Part shown: positions 39,705 to 48,491 of the stretch, in pieces
Numbering within the stretch: the stretch's first letter is position 1
Layout: every line of letters begins with the position of its first letter
Source of the DNA: Rhynchopus euleeides
Taxonomy: Eukaryota > Euglenozoa > Diplonemea > Diplonemida > Diplonemidae
Length of the DNA: 64,000 nt
Direction of reading: 5' to 3'
Assembly (NCBI GenBank): GCA_963210315.1
Contig: OY723278.1
Coordinates: forward strand, 930,001-994,000
Translations under genes and position numbers: made by a program
Notes under the pieces: model-generated
Told to the model about the DNA's origin: nothing
The model's database searches: none
What the model saw: the letters and a program-made list of their open reading frames with translations, nothing else

Positions 39705-42605
39705 ATGTCAAAGCGGAGAGCGCATCAGGCCCAGCTGGGCGCGTTTGGCTTTGCATCGCAGAGGGCGGTGCGGGGGACGGTGCAGGAGGTGGGCGGGCCG
39801 CAGTATCACACTGGGTATGACCAGTGGAAGGCGGGCAAGTACCCCGGGCAAGACCGATATGCCAACTTGCACGCCTTCCTCTGCAACCAGTGCTCGATCC
39901 GCGGCTTCAGCAACCACCAAGCCGCCTCAAACAGGCACCTTGTCGCGCTGTGCAAGGCATTCGATGCTCTTGCTCGCGCGGACGACGAGGTGGCACCTCA
40001 TATGAGGAAGCCCCTGAGTAGCCTCGTCAAACTGGCAAAGACAAAGGCAGACGAAATGCCGTTGGTGGAGAGCGAGGCCGTGCCGGCGCCTGCCCCGACA
40101 CAGCAGGCCCCAGCCCTCGTCGCAGATCTTGCGATTGCACGGCAAGTTGAGGTCGAGATGGCAGCTGATGATAATGCGGAGAGATCAGCTGAAGCTCTGG
40201 AGGCCGCGATCGCCAATGAGCGCCAACGCGCGAGGGGCTACACCACCACCCCCGTGCGCAACTCCAACGACTGCCTGTACCCTTCCCTCCACAAGCACGA
40301 GGTCTACGCCTACGTGGAGGCAAAGTTGATGGCGCAGTACGCGGGGCCCGTCGGCTTGGATGCGCCTGCCGAGCCCTTCCCCCGCGCCAGCGAGATGGTG
40401 CATGTCCCGGAGGACATCCAGGGGGACAGCCGGGTGATGGGAATGCTGCGCGAATCCCACGCGTGGGCAAAACCCACACCCGAGGGGCTGGCGTGCCGCG
40501 CTTGCTTTGACGCAAGCAAGCGCGGTGTCTTCGTCGGGCGGTGCCTGCCATGGAATGAGGTGAAGAGCCGCTTCACCTCCCGCGCGAAGGAGCACACCGA
40601 GGCAACGAGACAGAAGCACACCGAGAAGTGGGCACAGTGGCTGGCAAGAGAAGACTCGGTGCGCCGACATGGGACTGCAGGAGAGATCCGCTCCACAGCT
40701 CACCAGAGGGCCTGGGTCAACTCTAAGGTGAAGCAGCTTCAGAACACCGAGATGCTCTGCCGCCTGCTGCACGACGTACAGTACTGTTGCAGCAACAACG
40801 AAGCCCTCACGACGACCCTCGCATCCCTCCGCGTGCGTGACAGCTACACTTCCCCAGAAGTAAAGTCTTTCAATGCTACATACCACAACCTCACCTCGAA
40901 CACAATCTACGACGAAGTAGTGGGTCTGATGGCAAGCCACGCCATGGCGGAAGTGAAGCACAAGATTGAAAGACCCCCGTTCGTATCCATCATCACGGAC
41001 GAGACGCAGGATGTGACACGCCAATCGCAATTTTGCATCCTGATCCGGGTCATCGACCCAACCACCTTTGATACCAACGAACTGTTCTGGCGCATGACTC
41101 CGCTGAACACATCACAGACTGCGACAAACATCACAGATTTCTTGATTCAACAACTCGACGACCTTGGCGACGGTTTCTGGAACAAGATGCTTGCGTTTGC
41201 GTCGGATTCGTGCAACACCATGGGCGGGAGTCGTAAGGGTGTTCAGTTGCAGGTGAAGGTACGGAAAGCACCGTACTCCTTCTGGGCGGCTTGTCGGGCG
41301 CATGCACTCAATCTTGTTGCGATGCACACTGCCAAGGACCACCCTGTCATCCGCGCAAGCTACGACCTTGTCTCCAGCACGTTTGCCTTGCTGTACAGGG
41401 GTGCTGGGAATGGCACAGGCAAACTCCGGTGCTTTCGGGAATGCATGTCCGCTTTGGAGAGGATCGATGGCTTCGGGTTCTGGCGTGAGCGCGACTTGTG
41501 CAGTGTTGGAGACACCCGCTGGTGTTCGCATGAGCGTTGTGCGCAGAGTCTGACTGACTGCCTCAAAGGGGTGGTCATGTGTATCAACAAGCTGGATCAT
41601 GAGAAGGCAGTTGCCCTGCGTGCGGTGTACCAGGAGAGCAGCACCCTCGTCGGGTTATTCCTGATGCGGGAGGTGATGCACTGTCTTGGCGCCTTCTCGC
41701 GGTGCATACAGCATGCAAGCCTGTGTTTCGGTGATCTCCCTCGCATCGCGACACACTATGCATGCAAGATCGGAAAGCTGTTAGAACGACCCGACCTGTC
41801 TCCGACCTACGCATCCTGCTGGATACTGATCAATGACGCCCGGCCTTCTTGCCCTCCCATCACGGAGGAGTTCGTGGCACAGTATCACGAGCAGTACGCA
41901 AAGCCCTACCTCCGTACCCTGAAGGAGGAGATCGAGGGGCTGATGGATGACTTCGGGGTGCTTGCAGCATTCTCTGTGTATGATCCCTGGTGCCCCGACT
42001 TCGACAACGCAGCAGCAGCGGCACAGAAGCTCAAAGCACTTTGCGATCATTTCTGCGAGCCCAAGGTGATGACATTTGAGGATGCCGACGGGGTGCAGAA
42101 GGAGACGGAACCGAGTGCACCGTACTTCCCGGCCGAAGAGCGGGGTCTGCTGGAGTTGGAGCTGGCCAACGTGCGAATGAAGCTGAAGGAGACCGCACAA
42201 ACACAGGAGGATACCCGCAGCCGCAGATTCAGCACTCTCATCAAAGCATTCTTGAAGAATCAGCTGAACCGTCTCGCCTTCCCGCACACCTCGCGTCTCC
42301 TGCAGATTGTGCTGACCATCCCCTTGTCGACAAGTAGTGCTGAGCGGATGTTCTCCAAGCTCCGCATCATCAAGAACAGGCTCAGCAACCGTATGGGCGA
42401 CGCCAAGCTGCAGAACACGCTGGCCATCTGTATGGAGGGTAGTGTCACTCCGGACGGGATTCCGGAAGCGGCGCTCCGTCAGTACGTGGACGCATTCACA
42501 TCGGAAGAACGAAAGCTCAGCTACTGTCCCTTCGGGGAGCTGCGGGCGGCACAGCAACACGCCACTGCTGTTCGGCAGAGCCTGGCACAACCATGGTGGG
42601 TGTGA
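39705..42605 (+). CDS. hAT family transposase
   Basis: 966 codons from an ATG, uninterrupted. A zinc-finger-like N-terminus (CNQCSIRGFSNHQAASNRH, residues about 58-78) is followed by a charged linker and the RNase H-like catalytic core. Visible core motifs: FVSIITDETQDV (first Asp, about 431), AFASDSCNTMGG (second Asp, about 501), and the CRAHALNLV motif. The C-terminal hAT dimerisation region (IPLSTSSAERMFSKLRIIKN, about 875-895) carries the Glu. The layout resembles ZMYM1-like/TTF-type hAT transposases. With an open frame and good terminal repeats the element may be active or recently so. It is the only clear plus-strand gene of the window. Confidence 0.93.
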   Translation: MSKRRAHQAQLGAFGFASQRAVRGTVQEVGGPQYHTGYDQWKAGKYPGQDRYANLHAFLCNQCSIRGFSNHQAASNRHLVALCKAFDALARADDEVAPHMRKPLSSLVKLAKTKADEMPLVESEAVPAPAPTQQAPALVADLAIARQVEVEMAADDNAERSAEALEAAIANERQRARGYTTTPVRNSNDCLYPSLHKHEVYAYVEAKLMAQYAGPVGLDAPAEPFPRASEMVHVPEDIQGDSRVMGMLRESHAWAKPTPEGLACRACFDASKRGVFVGRCLPWNEVKSRFTSRAKEHTEATRQKHTEKWAQWLAREDSVRRHGTAGEIRSTAHQRAWVNSKVKQLQNTEMLCRLLHDVQYCCSNNEALTTTLASLRVRDSYTSPEVKSFNATYHNLTSNTIYDEVVGLMASHAMAEVKHKIERPPFVSIITDETQDVTRQSQFCILIRVIDPTTFDTNELFWRMTPLNTSQTATNITDFLIQQLDDLGDGFWNKMLAFASDSCNTMGGSRKGVQLQVKVRKAPYSFWAACRAHALNLVAMHTAKDHPVIRASYDLVSSTFALLYRGAGNGTGKLRCFRECMSALERIDGFGFWRERDLCSVGDTRWCSHERCAQSLTDCLKGVVMCINKLDHEKAVALRAVYQESSTLVGLFLMREVMHCLGAFSRCIQHASLCFGDLPRIATHYACKIGKLLERPDLSPTYASCWILINDARPSCPPITEEFVAQYHEQYAKPYLRTLKEEIEGLMDDFGVLAAFSVYDPWCPDFDNAAAAAQKLKALCDHFCEPKVMTFEDADGVQKETEPSAPYFPAEERGLLELELANVRMKLKETAQTQEDTRSRRFSTLIKAFLKNQLNRLAFPHTSRLLQIVLTIPLSTSSAERMFSKLRIIKNRLSNRMGDAKLQNTLAICMEGSVTPDGIPEAALRQYVDAFTSEERKLSYCPFGELRAAQQHATAVRQSLAQPWWV

Positions 42606-42774
42606 TCCTGAGTCGGTTGGTGCCGGGGCTCGTGCGCCCCCCCCCCCCCCTCCCCGCCGGCTCACTCCGCCGCCCCCCCCGCCCCCGTCCTCCTCCCTTC
42701 CTCTCTGCTTCCCCCTCCCCTGACCTCTTGCCCCGCCCCTTAGAGCATTGTTGTTTGTGTTGTGCATGTCTTTG

Positions 42775-42875
42775 TGCTAAGAGTTCGTAGAAGAAAAAGT
42801 AGAACCTGCTGCGCTTGCCCCACCAAGCAGCCTCAGTACGACAGGACGCGCGCAGGCACCGGGCCTCTCAGATTC
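42775..42875 (+). repeat. dispersed repeat in hAT 3' region
   Basis: Inverted partner of 11905-12010 (AAGTAGAACCTGCTGCGCTT, ACGACAGGACGCGCGCAGGC). It lies between the transposase stop and the right terminal repeat, followed by a GCGCGCCGAAGGCGCGC hairpin near 42895-42915. Confidence 0.55.
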
Positions 42876-42988
42876 TGGGAGGGTTTGCGCGGGTCGCGCG
42901 CGCCGAAGGCGCGCGCGAAAAATTTTCAAAACCAGAAAAACCGGGAAACGGCGCCAGAAAAAAAGTCTATCTTATACCCTGATGGAAA

Positions 42989-45337
42989 AACCAGGGGAAA
43001 AAAAACACCCGGCCGCCCAACACGACCAGAAGGCACTTTGCTTGTATTCCCCTTTGGCAACACATGTATCGTACTGTTTTGACATGAAACCAAAAGTAAA
43101 TAGCGTCTGCTCATCTGTTCGCCCCGGGGGACCGGCACCAACCAACACCTCTCGCCACCACCGATACTGAGACGACAAAGAGTCCCCTCGGAAGATGGGC
43201 CCACCACATGTTTTCGACGGCACGAAGCCCCCGCCAATTTCGAATGGGAGATGAAAAAACCTCTGTATCCCCTACCACCACCACCCCCCTCCCCCCCCCT
43301 CCTGTTCACACTGCCACCCACACGCTCTCCGGTGTGAGCACGGGGGGCCTGTTAGGCCCCCCGCCATGCTGGCGACCTGGTCCCTGAGAACTGTATAAGT
43401 CACTCGGGCGGGAGGAGGTCTGTATTCGTCTTCTTCTTCTTGGCAAGTTTCGGCAAAAAAAATACGGCGCCGACGGTATTCTCTCACTAAAGTAGGAGGA
43501 CTGCGTCAAAAAAGGCACGCCGTCGGTGACCAACTACGTAAGAACTACGTAAATCGGCCCCTTCAGGGGCACCAACACCGTTTCTTCGGAACTCGTCGTG
43601 AAGACCTCCTCACTCGGCGTCCTCGCCCTCTGAAGTCGTTCTTCTCCGGAGGAGGAGATCCAGGCTAGAGAGTGATCTGACACAGTGTGAAGGCTGCTCT
43701 CTGTCCAGGGTCCAGCCCAGGGTCGCCGTGGAAAAAATTGCATTTTGGGAGGAATAAAGGAAAACAACGCAAGACACACGATGGCTGCAATACGCAGGCT
43801 CCTTCTGTGGGAAATAAGTTGGAAGGAAAAAAAGAGAGAAGACCATCGGTACGATCGGGAAGAGAACCCCCCCCGAACCCTCTCTGGGTGGTGTGTGTGG
43901 GGGTCGCCACCTCTCAGCAATGCTTCGGCAAAAATTCCGCTGAAACAATTGCGCATATCTGCACCGCCTTTCACGGAGGCACCCCCCCCCCCCACATACA
44001 CACACCCTATCTGGGCTCGAAACGGACTCCCCGATCACACAAACAAGGCAAACAAAAAGAGGGCTGCAATGCGGGGCCTGCGCTGTCTGAGCGAAGGCCC
44101 CCAATAGAACAGCGAAAATACATTCAAGCGAGCAGAGCAGTGGGGAGGGAGGGAGATGGGGGGGATGGATGTGTGTGTGTGTCACTTGAGTTCTACAGTC
44201 TTCGCTCTTCTTGTACAACTTCCTATACAATTTGTACTTTCGTTTGATGCATTTTGACGTTTTCCACACACACTTCCCAAAAAGAGTCCGGGTTTTGTTT
44301 GTGCGCACGAGCGGCAGTGTGTTGTGGCCCCTGTGAAGGGCTTTGCTGTGATAAAGTGGTTTTGTGTTGCTCTCTCAAAACACACTGCGCGCGGGCACGC
44401 TCCCGCTGACTCTTTCGCTGTGACAAGCAAGCTTGTTTGGGCAAAAAATAAACCACCCCCCCCCCCCCCGCCTTATTGAAGGGGGTGTAGAGAGAGAGAG
44501 AGCTGAACACCGCGTAAAAGTCATGTGCTGTGCGTAAAAAAAGAACCATTCCATAAGAAAAGTACATCCCTCCTCTGCCCTTCAAAACATACCACGGGCT
44601 TGGTTGCCGTGGAGGCAGTGTGTGGGGAAGGAATGGCGAGAGGGAAGGATGGGGGGGGGGGGGTTTCCCTTTCCGTGCAGAGGAACACTGTCATCAAACA
44701 GCGCACTGCCCTGCTCTGTGGGGAGGGGGGGGGGGGATTTGCAATATACTTCGCCATGAGGCAAACGCTGCGGCAATCACTGCGCAAAACAGCTTGACCC
44801 AGGCTTAGGCTATTTGCTTTCCACCCTCCCCACCGAGCAATGGGCAGCCTCATGCATACACCCCCCTCCCCTCCACCTCCCACCACCGTGACATCCCCAC
44901 ACACAAGCCTTCGCTTTTCAAGAGTCTTAGCAATGCGTGACTTGGCTCTGGCAGGATCGACTGTTGCCCTCGCCTCCCTCACGCTGGGTTGATAGAAATA
45001 GACGGAGTGAGGAGTGGGGTCTGCTTTGCCGACTGAGGGCCACACAGGGAACCAAAAGAGAAATCAAGGACTGTCGTCGTCGATGGGTAAACACTGCAGT
45101 GGAACGGGGGGGTGGGGGGTGGCCTTCCGGACACGCGAAATCCGCCGTTTGATTTGTTTTGATGCCACCCACAGAGCATTCACCCGCTGGCGCACCACCG
45201 CCTGCACACACGAGAGAGAGTGTTGCCACCAGGCGCGCTGGGGTGAACCCCCCGGGGCAGCCTCCACTGTCACACACAGCCACATCCTAACATGCAGTGG
45301 AAGCATATCCCCAATGCAAGAGCATGGGCGACCCATC
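42989..45337. other. gene-poor region
   Basis: No supported gene. Repeat-like segments at 44228-44270, 44294-44400 and 44470-44550 are related to 19658-19775 and 46205-46345 (shared CGTTTGATGC, CCACACACACTT, GAAGGGGGTG and GCGTAAAAAAA blocks). Poly-C and GGGG tracts are frequent. Confidence 0.5.
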
Positions 45338-45817
45338 TCAGTGCATCGGCGTGAAGGGGGGGAAAGACTTCATGTTCTTGTCGTACACGTTGATCTCCAT
45401 GTGGCCGAAGAAGTCCCACGATTCCTTCCCCCCGACCTTGTGCGCGCCACGCAGCTGCTGGCAGAAGACGCAGGGTCCACAGAACGTCGCGCAGACGCAG
45501 TCACCGGCAAGACCTTCCATCGGCCCACCTGCAGGCACCTGCAGCTTGTTGCGCACGGCATGGCGGACGAAGCAGCACATCGGGAGGCACATCAGCGGGA
45601 GGACGTGGTTCACGATAGAGCAGGGCTGGTCCAGGGCCCACGAGAAGAGCTGGCACGAGTTGAGGCACCCGCAGCACCACCACGTCACGCAGCAGTAGCC
45701 GTCGCAGCAGGGCTTCACGTTGACGATTTCGAAGACACCGCCACCGTTCTCCTCACCCCAGTCCATCTGGCCTTCGAGCAGACCCCCCTTCGCAGCGGGC
45801 TCGTTGGTCTGGGTCAT
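45338..45817 (-). CDS. PLAC8-like cysteine-rich protein
   Basis: 159 codons from an ATG at 45817. The N-terminal 35 residues are polar, then a Cys-rich domain begins (CCDGYCCVTWWCCGCLNSC), followed by a hydrophobic stretch (VNHVLPLMCLPMCCFV), RHAVRNKLQV, and GDCVCATFCGPCVFCQQLR. The CxxxxC-CxxCQ(L/M)xxE/R-type ending is the PLAC8/DUF614 signature. Plant members (PCR, FW2.2-like) are membrane proteins tied to organ size or metal transport; the role in protists is unknown. It appears to be single-exon. The family assignment rests on this Cys pattern only. Confidence 0.65.
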   Translation of the reverse strand: MTQTNEPAAKGGLLEGQMDWGEENGGGVFEIVNVKPCCDGYCCVTWWCCGCLNSCQLFSWALDQPCSIVNHVLPLMCLPMCCFVRHAVRNKLQVPAGGPMEGLAGDCVCATFCGPCVFCQQLRGAHKVGGKESWDFFGHMEINVYDKNMKSFPPFTPMH

Positions 45818-46423
45818 TGTGATAAGTGTGGGTGAGAGGAAGCGAGGTAACTAACCTGTGGGGTGGGATGGTGTAGGAGTGGTGGGGGGGGCGTGGGGTG
45901 GGGAATTATCCGCGGGGAGTGGTTCTGGTTGCAGCCCAAGCCTCTGACTCCAGCTGCGCGACTCTATCTAGACAGACGCATCGCCATCGGTGTGTCTCCA
46001 GGCATGCCGAAGAGACGTCTCGGGCGAAATCTGACGAACGAAATTGAAATCGACAAGGTGACAGATCGCCTTGATCAACCGCTCGATATCCCAACATCAA
46101 GCCCGCTCCACAGGAGCCACTTCCATAACCTCCCCCCCCACCCCCCCCACCTTTGTCCTCCTTGAAAAAGTGTCACTTCAACTCTGCCGCTCTTTCTCTA
46201 CTGTTGATACTTCGTTTGATGCGTTGACGCTTCCACACACACTTACAAACCCACTTGCCTGATGAAGGGGGTGGTGTGTAGAGCACGTTTGGCAGAGCTG
46301 AATGACACTTTCCGCGCGAAAGTCGTGTGCGTAAAAAAAACGCAAGGCGAAGCCGAAAAAGCCGAAGGTGGGAGGAGGGGCCAAAGGACACACACACCCT
46401 CTTCCCCCCCACCCCTTCCTCAA
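45818..46423. other. intergenic spacer with repeat fragment
   Basis: Bases 46205-46345 resemble a deleted version of 44228-44550. Poly-C near 46131-46150. No gene. Confidence 0.5.
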
Positions 46424-47878
46424 TCACACACTGCCATCCCCTTGCAGCAGCTCTGCCACCCTGCGGAACCCGAGGGCATCGATGAGGTGCTGTGATACGT
46501 GGCCGCCACCACAACCACCACCCCCGCCCCCCTCCTTTGCACAGCCCGCCTCCGCGGCACCAGCCCCACCCAGCACATAGGACGCAGCCAACCTGCCGTA
46601 GGCAAGGCAACCCTTTGCCCCGGTCCCCGACATGCCGCCGATATAGACGATCCGTGGGTCCGGACCCCCCACAGCGCCCCCCTCCGTGCTGCCAGGCACC
46701 GGGGAGACGATGGGAACCTCACCGGGGGCCAGGCTGTAGACACACGACACACCGCCCGCATAGCACGACTCCTGCAGCACACCCGCTGGGACATCCAGGC
46801 CGTGCAGGCGGAGGTGCGCTGCCATGCGCGAGGATGCCCAGGCAATCTCTTCGGAGGTCACACCGGCATCCCACACCCCCTGCAGCTCGGCAGGGGACAG
46901 CGGGGTGCGCTTGAAATGCCCTCCAATTTTCACAACAGCAGGCGAGCTGTCCGACGCAGCGTGCTCCACCATGAGGTACTCCAGATCCTCTGTGAAGTGC
47001 ACGGCGGGGAAACCGACATCGGAGGGGTCCACACACCCCCCCTGCACTGCCTCCGGGGTTCGGAAGAAGAACAGCGGGACCCGCGCAGGGGTCACGAGAC
47101 CCGCCACGGCAGACAGGCCCCGGGGCACCCTCCCTGCAGGGGGGGGCTGCGCCCCGCCTGCCCAGACGCAGTGGTCTGCAGAGATGCGCCGCGTCACACC
47201 TGCCGGGGCCCCATCCGGCGGTGTGCAATTTTCAAACGAGACAGACACGCCGGAGGAGGCGGGGGGAGATGGGGTGGTGAAATCGACACCGCTGACACGA
47301 CACCCCCAGAGGATCTCCGCGCCGCGCTTCTCCAGGCACCCCAGCAGGGCCTGCAGCACCGCATCCGGGTTTAGGGTTCCGGTTCCCCCATGTGTCTCCC
47401 GGATGCAGGCGGAGATGCCGAGGGCATCCCATGGCCCCGCTGACAGTTTGGGTGACTCCGCCTCCGCAGCGCCGTGGTGCAGCTTGCAGTAGCCTGGGAG
47501 ATGGGGCACAATGCTGTCGTAGAACCCCTGCCCCTGCCCCTGCCCTCCGTAGAAGAAATATGACAGAGTGGAGGTGGTGTAGAGGTCAGGGCAGGTGGTG
47601 CCCGCCTCCTCAGCAAGCAGGCGCATGTCCTGCAGGCAGAGGCTGTGGAGTGTGCCGGATATGTCGCCGGGCGGAGCCAGGGATCGGGTCATCCTGGCAT
47701 GTCCTCTGCTGGAGAAGCTGCTGGAGGTGGGGTCGGGGCGGCGGTCCAGCAGGGCGATCCGTTTCCCGGCGCGGGCGAGGTGCCAGGCTGTGGCGCAGCC
47801 CATCAGGCCAGCCCCGATGACAACAGCGTCGTAGTGCGGATCGCCCCCCGGCGGGTCGGGGTAGGATGCATCCGTCAT
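46424..47878 (-). CDS. FAD-dependent amine oxidoreductase, sarcosine oxidase-like (DAO family)
   Basis: 484 codons from the ATG at 47878 (MTDASYPDPPGG). The frame is open further upstream, but through poly-C-rich sequence that reads as 5' UTR. The dinucleotide-binding motif is VVIGAGLMGCATAWHLARAG (GxGxxG residues 22-27), followed by an acidic end of strand (ALLDRR). The middle has the DAO-type insert (NPDAVLQALLGCLEKRGAEI). Near the C-terminus SCVYSLAPGEVPIV (Cys379) matches the position where monomeric sarcosine oxidases attach FAD covalently, and IGGMSGTGAKGCLAYG is the second FAD loop. Expected reaction: oxidative demethylation of sarcosine or a related N-methyl or cyclic amino acid, with H2O2 produced. 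The C-terminus (GDGSV) is not a classic peroxisomal signal, and a Gly-rich stretch precedes it. Confidence 0.85.
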   Translation of the reverse strand: MTDASYPDPPGGDPHYDAVVIGAGLMGCATAWHLARAGKRIALLDRRPDPTSSSFSSRGHARMTRSLAPPGDISGTLHSLCLQDMRLLAEEAGTTCPDLYTTSTLSYFFYGGQGQGQGFYDSIVPHLPGYCKLHHGAAEAESPKLSAGPWDALGISACIRETHGGTGTLNPDAVLQALLGCLEKRGAEILWGCRVSGVDFTTPSPPASSGVSVSFENCTPPDGAPAGVTRRISADHCVWAGGAQPPPAGRVPRGLSAVAGLVTPARVPLFFFRTPEAVQGGCVDPSDVGFPAVHFTEDLEYLMVEHAASDSSPAVVKIGGHFKRTPLSPAELQGVWDAGVTSEEIAWASSRMAAHLRLHGLDVPAGVLQESCYAGGVSCVYSLAPGEVPIVSPVPGSTEGGAVGGPDPRIVYIGGMSGTGAKGCLAYGRLAASYVLGGAGAAEAGCAKEGGGGGGCGGGHVSQHLIDALGFRRVAELLQGDGSV

Positions 47879-48491
47879 CCCTGGGGATGGGGGAGTGGGG
47901 GGTGGGGTGGGTGTGCTGTGAAGCCAAAAAAAAAGAGTTGTCGCAAGAAAAATACAAAAGAGGGGGGTATTTTGGATGGAAAATTGATCGCGAAGGGGGG
48001 GCGGGAGGAGCAGGGGGCAGGGTGGGAGTTGCATCATTTTTTCTTCCTCTCTTTGTGTTGAGGCAGAGAGTGGGATGGGATGAGAGTTGGATGCCACTGC
48101 GAGGGCAGGACATCACCTTCACCCCACCCATTCATCTCTCCCTCTCTCTCTCGGTTGGTTACAGTACAAGACAGCAGTATATTATAGATTTGTGACACAT
48201 CTAACTCAAGAGCACACACACCCTCTGCAAAGGCCGTGGCTTCTTGCCGCAGTGCAGACTTCACTACACCGAACACCTCCGCGTGTGGGGGTGCGACACA
48301 CTACCTCCTCCTCCCCCCCCACCACACCCACACAGGTGGTCTTCTCTCCAGTGGAGGAGGGGCCTCTGCGACGCGACAGGCGGCCTCCACTGTTCCACAC
48401 AAACATCCCACCACCACCCCCCAGCCCAGCGTGGGAACACCGCAGCAACGCCTGAGAGCACCGACAACCCCGCTCAGTCTGGGGGTGGATG
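47879..48491. other. intergenic spacer
   Basis: Short spacer between two minus-strand genes, with CCCACC and TCTC tracts. It probably holds the oxidoreductase 5' UTR and the 3' UTR of the WH2 gene. No ORF supported. Confidence 0.45.

Larger units (their letters stand above)
39260..42981 (+). mobile_element. complete hAT-superfamily transposon
   Basis: The left end CAGGGGATAAGATAGG and the right end (reverse complement CAGGGTATAAGATAGA) form the terminal inverted repeats. ATGGAAA directly abuts both ends (39253-39259 and 42982-42988), a 7-bp target duplication; hAT normally makes 8 bp. Subterminal CCGGTTTT/TTTCCCGG motifs recur on both sides. It encloses one intact transposase gene. Length 3,722 bp. 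Confidence 0.9.

Noticed and set aside
47879..48097. N-terminal extension of the flavoenzyme
   Set aside because: The frame stays open upstream of ATG 47878, but the extension is Pro/Leu-rich from poly-C tracts and begins without an ATG at its head. The FAD motif sits at the expected distance from ATG 47878.
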